The translations under genes and the position numbers were made by a program. The notes beneath the pieces are model-generated. The model made no database searches and was not told the DNA's origin. It saw only the letters and a list, made by a program, of their open reading frames with translations. DNA of 44,958 nt from contig NVUB02000105.1 in assembly GCA_002401775.2 (NCBI GenBank), forward strand, positions 1 to 44,958. The letters are read 5' to 3'. Source of the stretch: Ectothiorhodospiraceae bacterium. Its GTDB lineage: Bacteria; Pseudomonadota; Gammaproteobacteria; SZUA-152. Shown here piece after piece: positions 28,029 through 36,517 of this stretch; positions within the stretch are counted from its first letter, which is position 1; each line of letters starts with the position of its first letter.

Positions 28029-28160
28029 AAGAGGTAATATAACGCCCATAAATGCTCCCGTTCGTCTGTTAACTAAGATCAACAGGGTTATTCAAGATTT
28101 CGGACTTTGTCCGAGTAGCAAATGAAAGTGGCGAATGAACGTAGCGAACGAAAGTAGTCA

Positions 28161-28206
28161 ACTAAAAGCGAAACTAAAAGCGAAACTAAAAAGCGAAACT
28201 AAAAAT
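28161..28206. repeat. ACTAAAAGCGAA tandem repeat
   Basis: Three and a half units of 12-13 bases (28161, 28173, 28185 with one extra A, then a partial). It lies in the ald-ftsK gap after a shorter GCGAACGAAAGTAG-like stretch. Confidence 0.7.
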
Positions 28207-28220
28207 TAACAGGATGGCGA

Positions 28221-28266
28221 CAACAATACTTTCCAGTGAAATATTTTCCACTGAAAAGTATTGTTG
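28221..28266. promoter_or_regulatory. 18-bp inverted repeat before ftsK
   Basis: CAACAATACTTTCCAGTG (28221-28238) and CACTGAAAAGTATTGTTG (28249-28266) pair with one mismatch around ten AT-rich bases. It ends 44 bases before the ftsK ATG. No run of T follows on the plus strand. It could be the ald terminator region, an operator or a leader structure for ftsK. Confidence 0.5.
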
Positions 28267-28310
28267 ATTTCATCTTTATTGATTACCCCTTTAAACGTTA
28301 AACACGGAAA

Positions 28311-30638
28311 ATGAACTTGGCGACAGCAAAAGCACGAACACCCGTAAACAAGGGCTCAGAGAAGGTAAAAACGCCACTGGCTGCGCATATGATTAGAGGC
28401 CTGCGTGAAGGGGCGCTCATCATTTTCGGCACCACGGCGTTGTACTTACTGGCTTCCCTTGGTTCATACGATGTCAGCGATCCCGCTTGGTCACACAGTG
28501 AAACCACGGCTGCTATTGTCAATGCGGGCGGTGTGCTGGGTGCCTGGTTTGCGGATGTTTTCCTGTATTTGTTTGGTTATTTGGCTTATCTGGTACCTGT
28601 GGGTGTGGGTTATCTCGGTTGGTTGCTTTTCACGGGGCGCAAAGAGGTCGATACCGCGGTCGATTTTCGCCACGGTACACTGCGCACTTTGGGTTTCTTT
28701 TTTACCTTAGGCGCGGGTACTGGTCTGGCGAAACTACATTTTGCGGATTTTACCCAGTTACCGGTTGGCCCCGGCGGAGTGTTGGGTGATGTGGTCGGTG
28801 GTGGATTGGTGAGTGTCGTCAACCCGCTGGGTGCCACCTTGTTTTTGTTGGCCCTGTTCCTTACCGGGGTCACTCTACTGACCAGTTTGTCGTGGTTATG
28901 GCTGATGGATGCCACCGGCCGGACGACGCTTAACGGCATTAACTGGTTGCGTGAACGCTACCTGAATTTGCGAGATGAAATGGAAGGCCGTCGCGCCCGC
29001 GCCAAACGTGAAGCGGCAATGACAACCAGTAAGCAGAAAACCGAAAAGCGCATACCTGTGCGTATTGAGCCCTTGGTACAACCGCCAGCACAGATTTCTC
29101 ACCGCGAAGAAAAAGAACGCCAAGTGGCATTGTTTGATGCGCCCGTAGAAGGTGCGCTGCCTGCGTTATCGTTGCTCGACCCGGCTGAAGAACGTAAGAG
29201 TGATGTTTCTCCCGCGGCATTGGAAGCGGTGTCTCGTCAGGTAGAGCTTAAACTGGCGGATTTCGGAGTTGAGGTGCAGGTGGTTGCCGTGCACCCCGGC
29301 CCTGTTGTCACTCGTTACGAACTGGAACTGGCCCCTGGAATCAAGGTGAGTAAAATCTCCACCCTGGCCAAGGACCTGGCGCGCTCTCTGTCGGCCATTA
29401 GTGTACGCGTAGTGGAAGTGATTCCGGGTAAATCTACCATTGGTATCGAACTCCCCAACGAAACGCGTGAAATGGTGCGTCTCTCTGAAGTGCTTAAATC
29501 CCAGGTGTACGAAACGGCCAGTTCGCCACTGACCATGGCGCTGGGTGTGGATATTGCAGGCCACCCCGTCGTCGTTGATCTGGCGAAAATGCCGCATTTG
29601 CTGGTGGCGGGGACCACCGGCTCGGGTAAGTCCGTGGGTCTTAATGCCATGGTGTTGAGCATGTTATACAACGCCACGCCTGATGAAGTGCGCATGATCA
29701 TGATCGACCCGAAAATGCTGGAGTTGTCGGTCTACGAAGGTATCCCGCATTTATTGTCCCCCGTGGTTACCGACATGAAAGATGCCGCCAATGCGCTACG
29801 CTGGTGTGTGGCCGAGATGGAGCGTCGATACAAGATCATGGCCAACCAGGGTGTGCGTAACGTAGCAGGATTTAATCGCAAGGTTAAAGATGCCATTGAG
29901 GCGGATGAGCCCATCAAAGACCCCTTCTTCCAGCCGATCATGGAGGGCGACAAAAAATTCCTCGAAACCATGCCGCAAATCGTCGTAGTGGTGGACGAGC
30001 TGGCCGACATGATGATGACGGTCGGAAAAAAAGTTGAAGAACTTATTGCGCGCCTCGCCCAAAAAGCCCGTGCCTGCGGTATACATCTTATTTTGGCGAC
30101 TCAGCGACCCTCAGTAGACGTACTAACAGGGTTGATTAAAGCCAATATTCCTACCCGTATTGCCTTTCAGGTATCGGCAAAAGTGGATTCGCGCACCATC
30201 CTCGATCAGGGCGGTGCCGAGCAATTGCTGGGGCATGGTGACATGCTCTATATCCCACCAGGTACGTCCATTCCTACTCGTGTGCATGGTGCGTTTGTTT
30301 CCGATGAAGAAGTACACCGCATCGTCGCCGACTGGCGCAGCCGAGGTACTCCGCAATACATCGACGAAATTCTCGAAGGTCCACCCGCCGGAGCCGATTT
30401 AGGTTTACCCGGCCTGGAAGAAGAGGGTGCCGAAACCGACGCACTTTACGATGAAGCCGTGCGTATCGTCACCGAAACCCGCAAGGCTTCCATTTCAGGT
30501 GTACAGAGAAGGCTACGTATTGGTTACAACCGAGCAGCCCGAATGGTTGAAGACATGGAACGCGCCGGTGTCGTGGGGCCAGTACAAACTAATGGCTCGC
30601 GTGAAGTGATCGCACCCCCACCGCCGTCGATGGATTGA
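28311..30638 (+). CDS. ftsK: DNA translocase FtsK
   Basis: Septal protein that couples cell division to chromosome dimer resolution. The N-terminus has four membrane segments (about residues 30-52, 79-105, 120-142 and 166-195); a short charged linker follows (about 215-290, so no long Pro/Gln-rich linker as in E. coli). The motor has [14 protein letters not shown] (Walker A) and [12 protein letters not shown] (Walker B), and the last 65 residues are the winged-helix gamma domain that reads KOPS ([21 protein letters not shown]). 775 residues, like the compact pseudomonad-type FtsK. The YkgJ-family gene starts four bases after its stop, and lolA lies further downstream with the VOC/WYL genes inserted. 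Confidence 0.97.
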   Translation: MNLATAKARTPVNKGSEKVKTPLAAHMIRGLREGALIIFGTTALYLLASLGSYDVSDPAWSHSETTAAIVNAGGVLGAWFADVFLYLFGYLAYLVPVGVGYLGWLLFTGRKEVDTAVDFRHGTLRTLGFFFTLGAGTGLAKLHFADFTQLPVGPGGVLGDVVGGGLVSVVNPLGATLFLLALFLTGVTLLTSLSWLWLMDATGRTTLNGINWLRERYLNLRDEMEGRRARAKREAAMTTSKQKTEKRIPVRIEPLVQPPAQISHREEKERQVALFDAPVEGALPALSLLDPAEERKSDVSPAALEAVSRQVELKLADFGVEVQVVAVHPGPVVTRYELELAPGIKVSKISTLAKDLARSLSAISVRVVEVIPGKSTIGIELPNETREMVRLSEVLKSQVYETASSPLTMALGVDIAGHPVVVDLAKMPHLLVAGTTGSGKSVGLNAMVLSMLYNATPDEVRMIMIDPKMLELSVYEGIPHLLSPVVTDMKDAANALRWCVAEMERRYKIMANQGVRNVAGFNRKVKDAIEADEPIKDPFFQPIMEGDKKFLETMPQIVVVVDELADMMMTVGKKVEELIARLAQKARACGIHLILATQRPSVDVLTGLIKANIPTRIAFQVSAKVDSRTILDQGGAEQLLGHGDMLYIPPGTSIPTRVHGAFVSDEEVHRIVADWRSRGTPQYIDEILEGPPAGADLGLPGLEEEGAETDALYDEAVRIVTETRKASISGVQRRLRIGYNRAARMVEDMERAGVVGPVQTNGSREVIAPPPPSMD

Positions 30639-30642
30639 TCCT

Positions 30643-31302
30643 GTGAAAGCGGCCGGTATTGTTAAAAAGAGCAAGCAAAAAATCAAATCACGCTTTAGTC
30701 CCAAGGCGAATGGCGAATTCATGTTACTTGCCATTGAAGTGTTTCATCAGAGCACGGATGAACTGATAACACAGCGTAGCCGAGAGATGCTGCCAGTAAC
30801 CTTCGATTGTGCCAAAGGCTGTGATATGTGCTGCCACAGTATGCGTGTGGAAGCATTGCCTCCCGAGGTGTATCGCATTACCGAATATCTGCAAACTCAG
30901 AACGACACCGTGCTTCAAAACTATATTGCTCGTCTGGAAACACACGCAACCTATGCCAAGGGACGCTCCTATCGTGATTACCAGACGCGTTGTCCCTTTT
31001 TGGGCGATGGCGGAGCTTGTAGTATCTACGAAGTACGTCCACACAAGTGCCGTGCTCATTTATCAAAAAGCAAAAAGGCGTGTGAAATTCCTGGTGGAGC
31101 GCAAACGGATTCCACATTGCAATACCACGAAGATGCTCTTGCGATTGACACCATTAAACTTTATAAAACCCGCAAGGTGTCAATGAACCCTGCTGAGTTG
31201 GGGCAAGCCGTATTGCAAGTGTTAAAAGATGATGGCCACAAGGCGCGTTGGCTGGCTGGCGAAGAAGTGTTCGATTCGTTGCCGGAAGGAATTACGGTTT
31301 AG
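30643..31302 (+). CDS. YkgJ-family cysteine cluster protein
   Basis: 219-residue soluble protein with the CxxxCxxCC-type putative metal-binding signature (PF03692 type): FDCAKGCDMCCHSMRVEALP with four cysteines, then RCPFLGDGGACSIYEVRPHK and CRAHLSKSKKAC. These are thought to hold zinc or an Fe-S cluster. The start is GTG 30643, only four bases after the ftsK stop, so it is probably translated from the ftsK message. The function of the family is unknown. The first 25 residues are very Lys-rich. Confidence 0.88.
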   Translation: MKAAGIVKKSKQKIKSRFSPKANGEFMLLAIEVFHQSTDELITQRSREMLPVTFDCAKGCDMCCHSMRVEALPPEVYRITEYLQTQNDTVLQNYIARLETHATYAKGRSYRDYQTRCPFLGDGGACSIYEVRPHKCRAHLSKSKKACEIPGGAQTDSTLQYHEDALAIDTIKLYKTRKVSMNPAELGQAVLQVLKDDGHKARWLAGEEVFDSLPEGITV

Positions 31303-31437
31303 CCTTTTACTGAAACTTAAAAAAAGTCGCTGACGCTTAAGGTCATTTCTGTAGTCTCATTAGGTTCGGCGCATTATATCACTCAACCAATATTGATATT
31401 TAAATTTTCATACCCCTACTGACATCACGCTGTCAGT

Positions 31438-31460
31438 AGCCCGGCAGTACACTGCGGGCT
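31438..31460. promoter_or_regulatory. Hairpin before the VOC gene
   Basis: AGCCCGGCAG (31438 on) pairs with CTGCGGGCT around TACA with one bulge, next to a second small inverted repeat CTGACA/TGTCAG just upstream. These lie in the 232-base gap after the YkgJ-family gene. Terminator or leader role not determined. Confidence 0.35.
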
Positions 31461-31534
31461 CTACTGAACTATTTGCAGCAATACATGCAGCACCGCATGC
31501 TGCTGTGATAACGATAACAATAAGGGATATGATA

Positions 31535-31909
31535 ATGAACTTAAAAAATGCCATTAACTGGTTTGAAATTCCGGTCACCAACTATGAACGGGCCATCGAT
31601 TTTTATGAAACCATGCTGGATGTGCAGTTAAAGCGGGAAAAAATGAATGATGTTGATTTTGCGATTTTTCCTTCTGATGAAAAGGCCATTGCGGGTGCGT
31701 TGATCAAGGCCGATTTTCAGCAGCCCAGCCAACAGGGCTGTCTGGTGTATTTGAATGTAGAAGGTATGATGGACGTCGCGATAAAACGGGCGCAGGATCA
31801 TGGCGCAGAAATACTCTTTCCTAAAACCCATATTGGTGAAGAGGGCTATATTGCGCACATCAGCGATAGTGAAGGCAATAAAATTGCCCTGCATTCCATG
31901 ACGGCTTAG
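31535..31909 (+). CDS. VOC (glyoxalase/bleomycin-resistance) family protein
   Basis: 124 residues from ATG 31535, with AAGGGA about eight bases upstream; an in-frame ATG at 31529 and GTG at 31505 are less likely. The vicinal-oxygen-chelate fold is shown by the paired beta-alpha-beta-beta units: NWFEIPVTNYERAIDFYETM in the first half and VYLNVEGMMDVAIKRAQDHG with AHISDSEGNKIALHS in the second. The first metal-ligand position does not carry the usual His, so it may be a non-enzymatic member; the substrate is unknown. A WYL-type regulator follows on the same strand after 338 bases. Confidence 0.85.
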   Translation: MNLKNAINWFEIPVTNYERAIDFYETMLDVQLKREKMNDVDFAIFPSDEKAIAGALIKADFQQPSQQGCLVYLNVEGMMDVAIKRAQDHGAEILFPKTHIGEEGYIAHISDSEGNKIALHSMTA

Positions 31910-31922
31910 TTTTACTTTCTAC

Positions 31923-31964
31923 AATCACTTGAACCTGAATCTAGGTGTCCAGGTTCAAGTGATT
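31923..31964 (+). terminator. Hairpin after the VOC gene
   Basis: AATCACTTGAACCTG (from 31923) and CAGGTTCAAGTGATT (to about 31964) are a perfect 15-bp inverted repeat shortly after the VOC stop codon. The stem is followed by AATTCC rather than a clean T-run, so termination is likely but not certain. Confidence 0.55.
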
Positions 31965-32002
31965 AATTCCTCCATCTGCGGAGGGTAAAATGTAGGTCCG
32001 AT

Positions 32003-32065
32003 GTTAAGTGTTAAGTGTTAAGTGTTAAGTGCTAAGTGCTAAGTGCTAAGTGCTAAGTGCTAAGT
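32003..32065. repeat. Heptanucleotide tandem repeat, nine copies
   Basis: Four units of GTTAAGT followed by five of GCTAAGT, uninterrupted over 63 bases. It is intergenic, about 180 bases upstream of the WYL regulator start. A related string in the other orientation (GAGCACTTAGCACA) occurs near 33159-33172. Confidence 0.95.
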
Positions 32066-32092
32066 GGAAAAACCTGCATGGGTTTTTCAGCA

Positions 32093-32148
32093 TCTTTTGC
32101 GTCTTTGCAGGCTTTGCGTTTACAACACGGAATTAATATAAACCTCAA
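32093..32148 (-). repeat. CGCAAAGACGCAAAG dispersed repeat, copy B (inverted)
   Basis: Read on the minus strand it gives GAGGTTTATATTAATTCCGT, GTTGTAAACGCAAAGCC and TGCAAAGACGCAAAAGATGC, matching copy A at 21819-21881 through the non-repetitive lead as well as the CGCAAAG core. Confidence 0.75.
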
Positions 32149-32247
32149 ACCCTGTCGTTAGTGAATGACTGAAACTGACCGACGATTGATATTGATATCC
32201 GCAGGAACCTATCCGAACGGGGTGCCTGCTTTTTTTAAAGGTAAGTT

Positions 32248-32946
32248 ATGCGACGCGGAGACCGACTCTTTCAAATCGTTCAATTACTCAGAACGCATAA
32301 AAACATTACCGCTCAAACCATCGCAGAACGGCTGGAAGTGTCTACCCGAACGATTTATCGGGATATGCAGGATCTGTCGCTTTCCTCAGTTCCTATTATT
32401 TCCGAGACGGGCGTCGGTTATTCTATTGACCCGACGTATAGTCTTCCGCCCATTACTTTCAATGAAAATGAACTTGAGTCTTTACTGCTGGGTGCTCGAA
32501 TGGTGCAGGCTTGGAGTGATCGGCAAATGGCCGCAGAGGCAACGCGCGTCATTGAAAAAATCGAATGCATATTGCCGGAAAACTTAAAACAATCGTTGCA
32601 ATGTCAGGAAATTCTCGTACCCGCCTTCCATATATTCAGTGATGTTGCCGAAATAATGCCCGGTATACGTCAGGCCATAAAACAACATAAAAAAATGACC
32701 CTGCACTATCAGCGCGCCGATGGCGAACGCTCCCAACGGGTTATCTGGCCTTTAGGGTTATTTTTTTGGGGAAAAGTCTGGACTATGGTGGCCTGGTGCG
32801 AAAACCGGCAGGATTTCAGACAATTTCGATTGGACCGCATCGAAAACTATGAAATGCATGAAGAGAAATTTGATCCTCTCGAAGAGCAGACGCTCAATTA
32901 TTTTTTATTACAAATTTGTGAGGACAAAGACGTTACTTTGATGTGA
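32248..32946 (+). CDS. HTH/WYL-domain transcriptional regulator (YafY/DeoR-like)
   Basis: 232 residues. The N-terminal winged HTH (about residues 1-60) has MRRGDRLFQIVQLLRTHKNI and TAQTIAERLEVSTRTIYRDM. The C-terminal WYL sensor domain (about 135-225) has TLHYQRADGERSQRVIWPLG and WTMVAWCENRQDFRQFRLDR; the eponymous W-Y-L tripeptide reads W-T-M here. Such proteins control neighbouring genes in response to small ligands, often nucleic-acid fragments, and YafY-type members frequently sit beside VOC genes, as here. Its likely target is the upstream VOC gene or itself. Confidence 0.92.
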   Translation: MRRGDRLFQIVQLLRTHKNITAQTIAERLEVSTRTIYRDMQDLSLSSVPIISETGVGYSIDPTYSLPPITFNENELESLLLGARMVQAWSDRQMAAEATRVIEKIECILPENLKQSLQCQEILVPAFHIFSDVAEIMPGIRQAIKQHKKMTLHYQRADGERSQRVIWPLGLFFWGKVWTMVAWCENRQDFRQFRLDRIENYEMHEEKFDPLEEQTLNYFLLQICEDKDVTLM

Positions 32947-33002
32947 TCTTTGGCATGCGCCGTCACGTCGCCAGAGCCTATTTGGGGTTTGAATATGATG
33001 TC

Positions 33003-33054
33003 GTGTTGTAAACGCAACGGCCGCAAAGACGCAAAGGATGCAGAGAAAGAAAAG
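33003..33054 (+). repeat. CGCAAAGACGCAAAG dispersed repeat, copy C
   Basis: CGTGTTGTAAACGCAACGGC then CGCAAAGACGCAAAGGATGC and AGAGAAAGAAAA. Same order of blocks as copy A. Confidence 0.75.
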
Positions 33055-33116
33055 GTTTTTCACTCAGCCCCCAGTCCTCAGCACGTAGTACTTCGGGTTC
33101 AATTTATAGCTACCGC

Positions 33117-33139
33117 GTCAGGTAGCTACGCAACCTGAC
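33117..33139. repeat. Solitary 23-nt REP-like hairpin
   Basis: GTCAGGT-AGCTACGCA-ACCTGAC, the same design as the right ends of the 150-bp elements, here followed by CTACTAAAAACC as in those copies (CTACGAAAA). Confidence 0.75.
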
Positions 33140-33203
33140 CTACTAAAAACCGACTGAACACTGAGCACTTAGCACATTAGCCCTCAGCACTTGAATTCTG
33201 TAG

Positions 33204-33353
33204 GTCATGTTGCGCAGCTACGTGACATTTTACGGTTAATTAGATTCTGTGATCCACGGCCGCTGTCAACCCACCATAGTTGGCATTACGCGGGGGAGTT
33301 CCACACCAAGGTGATGCCTCGCGGCATATTGTCAGGTAACGGCGTAACCTGAC
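33204..33353. repeat. Hairpin-bounded 150-bp element, copy 3
   Basis: Left hairpin GTCATGTTGCGCAGCTACGT-GAC (33204-33226) and right hairpin GTCAGGT-AACGGCGTA-ACCTGAC (33331-33353). The spacing equals that of copies 1 and 2, while the interior has diverged considerably (shared blocks ATTTTACGGTT and CGCGGCATATTGTCAGGTA). The right flank CTTGTACGATCA resembles the sequence after the 21763 hairpin. Confidence 0.78.
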
Positions 33354-33463
33354 CTTGTACGATCAATGTCAGTTACTAAGCCCTAGAATACCGTCGAGCG
33401 CTGTAAGCGAGTATTATGTACCGTTGGTGTATTCGTTGGCGAAGTTGATGGTGGAGTATTTGA

Positions 33464-34141
33464 TTGAGGATATTTAGGGTGGCAGGGCAAAATAACAGTA
33501 TATTTGGGGCGAAGTTGGTGCATGGCTTTGCATTTTTTGCCTTTTTTCTGGCGGGATCGCCGGTATTGGCGGCTGAGGGCATGGATCGGTTAACCGCCTT
33601 TTTTGCGCAAAAAGGCGGTATGCGTGCGGAATTTGTACAAACGGTGGAAGGGGCTGCTTTTGCGCAACCGGATGAATCACGCGGGACTTTATTATTGCAG
33701 CGGCCCGGTAAGTTCCGTTGGGATTATAAGCTTCCATACCCGCAACTTATTATTGCCGATGGGCGGCAATTGTGGATTTACGACGTGGATCTTGAGCAAG
33801 TTATCGTTAAACCGTTGGATGCTGCGTTGGGCGATACGCCCGCCTTGCTGTTAAGTAATGGCGGGAACGTCTCTGAGCGATTTGAGATTAGCCCATTGCT
33901 CGGCCGTGATGATAAGTTGCTGTGGATGCTACTGGTGCCCAAGCAAGCTGACTCCGGCTTCAAGGAAATCCGCCTTGGATTTGGACCTAAACACCTGTTA
34001 GGCATGGAACTCGTCGATGGCTTTGATCAAATAACACGACTGGTTTTCTCCGATGTTGAAATTGGTTTGACCTTACCTAATGACAGTTTTCAGTTTGTTC
34101 CGCCCGAAGGCGTGGATGTGGTGGGCCGGGAATTAAGGTAA
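33464..34141 (+). CDS. lolA: Outer-membrane lipoprotein carrier protein LolA
   Basis: Periplasmic chaperone that carries lipoproteins from LolCDE to LolB. The signal peptide is clear (hydrophobic GFAFFAFFLAGSPVLAAEG). The mature protein shows FVQTVEGAAFAQPDESRGTL, LLQRPGKFRWDYKLPYPQLI and ADGRQLWIYDVDLEQV, all typical of LolA. The start is uncertain: TTG 33464 has GGAG seven bases upstream, while GTG 33479 has GAGG slightly further away; 225 or 220 residues. It lies between ftsK and rarA as in pseudomonads, but with three genes and repeats inserted after ftsK. Confidence 0.93.
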   Translation: MRIFRVAGQNNSIFGAKLVHGFAFFAFFLAGSPVLAAEGMDRLTAFFAQKGGMRAEFVQTVEGAAFAQPDESRGTLLLQRPGKFRWDYKLPYPQLIIADGRQLWIYDVDLEQVIVKPLDAALGDTPALLLSNGGNVSERFEISPLLGRDDKLLWMLLVPKQADSGFKEIRLGFGPKHLLGMELVDGFDQITRLVFSDVEIGLTLPNDSFQFVPPEGVDVVGRELR

Positions 34142-34193
34142 TAGGCGAAAAGAGAAGAAAGGTGAAAGGGAATATTGTGTCAGAAAATAGCGG

Positions 34194-34283
34194 GGTAGGG
34201 TGGGCACATTTTTGGTGCCCACGCGGAATGTTCCGGTTAACACTGGGGTTAACGAATAGGCATATAAAATGTGCCCACCTTAC
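34194..34283. repeat. GTAGGGTGGGCA inverted-repeat element abutting rarA
   Basis: Left arm GTAGGGTGGGCACATTTT (34194-34211) and right arm AAAATGTGCCCACCTTAC (34266-34283) pair with one mismatch around 54 bases. The terminal sequence matches the repeat at 2599-2665. The right arm ends 14 bases before the rarA ATG, so the element supplies the end of the rarA leader. Confidence 0.75.
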
Positions 34284-34297
34284 GGCTGTATGCTTGT

Positions 34298-35662
34298 ATG
34301 CAAAATTCTACTGATCTTTTTGCGTCCACGGACGTTGTTGATCCTTCACTCAACCAACCTTTGGCTGACCGAATGCGGCCACGTGAGTTGTCAGAGTATT
34401 GCGGGCAGGCACACCTGCTGTCGGAAGGGAAGCCGTTACGACTGGCTATTGAATCTGACAAGCTGCATTCCATGATTTTTTGGGGGCCACCCGGTACCGG
34501 TAAAACCACATTAGCGCGGATGATTGCAGGGCGGGCAGCGGCGCAATTTATTAGTCTGTCGGCAGTGCTTTCCGGGGTGAAGGATATTCGTGCGGCTATC
34601 GCGACTGCGAAGCGGTTGCGTAATGAGCAAGGGCGAGGGCGAGCCACGGTCTTGTTTGTGGACGAGGTGCATCGTTTCAATAAATCCCAGCAAGATGCTT
34701 TTCTTCCCTTTGTGGAAGATGGCACCGTGACATTCATCGGCGCGACCACTGAAAACCCTTCGTTTGAGCTAAATAACGCACTTTTGTCACGGGCCCGGGT
34801 GTATGTACTTAAATCGTTGGGCGTGGCGGATATTCGTCGTGTGGTTGATCAAGCTTTGGCCGACACTGAACGAGGCCTGGGCGGGCGCAATTTGCAAGTC
34901 GATGCTGCTCAACGTGACCTGTTTGCACACGCTGCCGATGGTGATGCGCGTCGGGCTTTGAATTTGCTGGAAATTGCAGCGGATCTGACGGAAGCGGATG
35001 AAGAGGGTCTGGAGACTATATCCGAGACACTGCTTAACGAGGTGTTAGCCGGTGGTTTGCGCCGCTTCGATAAAGGTGGCGAGGCCTTTTACGACCAGAT
35101 CTCCGCGATGCACAAATCGGTACGTGGCTCTAACCCGGATGCCGCACTGTACTGGATGACCCGTATGTTGGATGGTGGTTGTGACCCCTTGTACGTCGCT
35201 CGGCGTGTGGTGCGCATGGCCTCAGAAGATATCGGCAATGCCGACCCTCGCGGCCTGCAATTGGCACTGAATGCCTGGGACGTGCTGGAACGACTGGGCA
35301 GTCCTGAGGGCGAATTGGCGGTTGCACAGGCGGTGGTGTATCTGGCCTGCGCGCCTAAAAGTAACGCCGTGTACTCGGCCTTTAATGCCGCCATGGCGGA
35401 TGCGCGTAGCGAGGGTTCTCAGGACGTCCCCCTGCATTTGCGTAATGCCCCTACCACATTGATGAAAGAACTGGATTATGGCAAAGATTATCGTTATGCC
35501 CACAACGAAGCCGACGGGGTTGCGGCGGGCGAGAAATACTTCCCGGAGGATATGGGCGAGCGGGTATACTATCGCCCCGTAGAACGAGGCTTGGAAATCA
35601 AAATAGCCGAACGTTTGAATTATTTGCGGCAGTTGGGCAATGATCCTCAAAAGACCCAATAA
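34298..35662 (+). CDS. rarA: Replication-associated recombination protein A (MgsA/RarA)
   Basis: AAA+ ATPase of the clamp-loader/RuvB-like group that acts at stalled replication forks. Walker A is [12 protein letters not shown], Walker [20 protein letters not shown], sensor 1 around [12 protein letters not shown], and the C-terminal tetramerisation domain contains [16 protein letters not shown] and [18 protein letters not shown] 34298 gives 454 residues; a GTG at 34271 in the same frame lies inside the repeat arm and is unlikely. A clear Shine-Dalgarno is not visible, perhaps because the repeat displaced it. Confidence 0.95.
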   Translation: MQNSTDLFASTDVVDPSLNQPLADRMRPRELSEYCGQAHLLSEGKPLRLAIESDKLHSMIFWGPPGTGKTTLARMIAGRAAAQFISLSAVLSGVKDIRAAIATAKRLRNEQGRGRATVLFVDEVHRFNKSQQDAFLPFVEDGTVTFIGATTENPSFELNNALLSRARVYVLKSLGVADIRRVVDQALADTERGLGGRNLQVDAAQRDLFAHAADGDARRALNLLEIAADLTEADEEGLETISETLLNEVLAGGLRRFDKGGEAFYDQISAMHKSVRGSNPDAALYWMTRMLDGGCDPLYVARRVVRMASEDIGNADPRGLQLALNAWDVLERLGSPEGELAVAQAVVYLACAPKSNAVYSAFNAAMADARSEGSQDVPLHLRNAPTTLMKELDYGKDYRYAHNEADGVAAGEKYFPEDMGERVYYRPVERGLEIKIAERLNYLRQLGNDPQKTQ

Positions 35663-35755
35663 TATAGCGTTACTTTTTTTTCGTAAAAGTGCGTACCCGT
35701 TCGTACCAGTGCGTCCTAGACTGTGACGTAACCGCGATAAGGAATCGAACAAACA

Positions 35756-36127
35756 ATGCAAGTATTGGCGATAGCCGCGGGCGGTGCGTTTGGCGCATTA
35801 CTTCGATTCTGGGTATCTAACGGCATTTATTCAGTGTTGGGCCGCAGTTTTCCCTACGGTACTTTGGTCGTCAATGTGTTGGGCTCGCTGTTAATGGGGT
35901 TCCTTTACGTGATGCTAGTTGATAAATTGTCCCTGGGGCCGCAATGGCGAGCGGCTCTGTTAATTGGCTTGTTGGGTGCGTTTACCACTTTTTCTACCTT
36001 CTCCCTGGAAACGGTAAACCTCGTGGAAGAGGGCGAAGTTGTTAAAGCGTTGTTGAACGTATTACTGAGCGTTGTCTTGTGTTTGCTGGCCACCTGGATG
36101 GGCGTGTTGGCAGGGAGGTCGGTGTGA
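35756..36127 (+). CDS. crcB: Fluoride ion channel CrcB/Fluc
   Basis: Small dual-topology membrane channel that exports fluoride. 123 residues with four membrane segments; the hallmarks GGAFGALLRFWVSNGI, YGTLVVNVLGSLLMGFLY and LLGAFTTFSTFSLETV (including the Phe-box and the central Na+ site region) are present. It overlaps the DUF190 gene by GTGA. I looked for a fluoride riboswitch in the 93 bases upstream and did not find a convincing one. Confidence 0.95.
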   Translation: MQVLAIAAGGAFGALLRFWVSNGIYSVLGRSFPYGTLVVNVLGSLLMGFLYVMLVDKLSLGPQWRAALLIGLLGAFTTFSTFSLETVNLVEEGEVVKALLNVLLSVVLCLLATWMGVLAGRSV

Positions 36128-36465
36128 CTAGCGTCGATGTGAATCAGGTTGAAGCTACCATGGTGCGTGTTTATCTCACTGAAGCTGATGCTCATTTGGG
36201 GGCGTTATTAAAACACCTTAGTGAGGAAGGTAAGGTGCGTGGAATAACGGTGTTTCGGGGTATTGCCGGTTTTGGCCAATCGGGAAAGATACATTCGTCT
36301 TCATTGCTGGATATGTCGTTGAACTTGCCGGTAGTCATCGAGTTTTTTGATGAACCTGCAAAAGCAGCATTGATGATTGAATCTCTTTATCCGCTGGCAG
36401 GGACGGGGCACATTGTCAGCTGGCCAGTTAACCTAACGGTCGACATGGCGCCTGACAGTGACTAA
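36124..36465 (+). CDS. DUF190 family protein, partner of CrcB
   Basis: 113 residues from GTG 36124, which overlaps the crcB stop (GTGA) and has GGGAGG seven bases before it. The fold is PII-like: VRVYLTEADAHLGALLKHLS, then RGITVFRGIAGFGQSGKIHS and LPVVIEFFDEPAKAALMIES, matching DUF190. These proteins are often encoded beside crcB and are thought to help fluoride resistance; a nucleotide-binding regulatory role has been proposed from the fold only. An ATG at 36160 is an alternative start but would lose the coupling. Confidence 0.88.
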   Translation: MTSVDVNQVEATMVRVYLTEADAHLGALLKHLSEEGKVRGITVFRGIAGFGQSGKIHSSSLLDMSLNLPVVIEFFDEPAKAALMIESLYPLAGTGHIVSWPVNLTVDMAPDSD

Positions 36466-36517
36466 AACGTTGTAGCCATGAATGATTACCAATAAATTGT
36501 TATTACTGAATCAGTAG

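Larger units (their letters stand above)
31910..32247. other. Intergenic region with tandem and dispersed repeats
   Basis: 338 bases between the VOC gene and the WYL regulator. They hold an inverted AGGTTCAAGTGATT-type pair near 31926-31963 (AATCACTTGAACCTG / CAGGTTCAAGTGATT), which is a good candidate terminator-like hairpin for the VOC gene, the nine-copy heptamer at 32003-32065 and an inverted copy of the CGCAAAGACGCAAAG repeat at about 32093-32148. Confidence 0.6.
32947..33463. other. Repeat-rich intergenic region before lolA
   Basis: 517 bases with no credible gene. It contains a third CGCAAAGACGCAAAG repeat (33003-33054), a solitary 23-nt hairpin GTCAGGT-AGCTACGCA-ACCTGAC (33117-33139), an ACTTAGCAC-like string and the third 150-bp element (33204-33353). 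Confidence 0.7.

Noticed and set aside
32165-32587. 140-residue open frame overlapping the WYL regulator
   Set aside because: Out-of-frame shadow of the regulator, which has clear HTH and WYL motifs in the other frame.
35663-35755. Possible fluoride riboswitch before crcB
   Set aside because: I looked for the conserved loops and pseudoknot elements of the crcB motif and did not find them; the gap is short and AT-rich.
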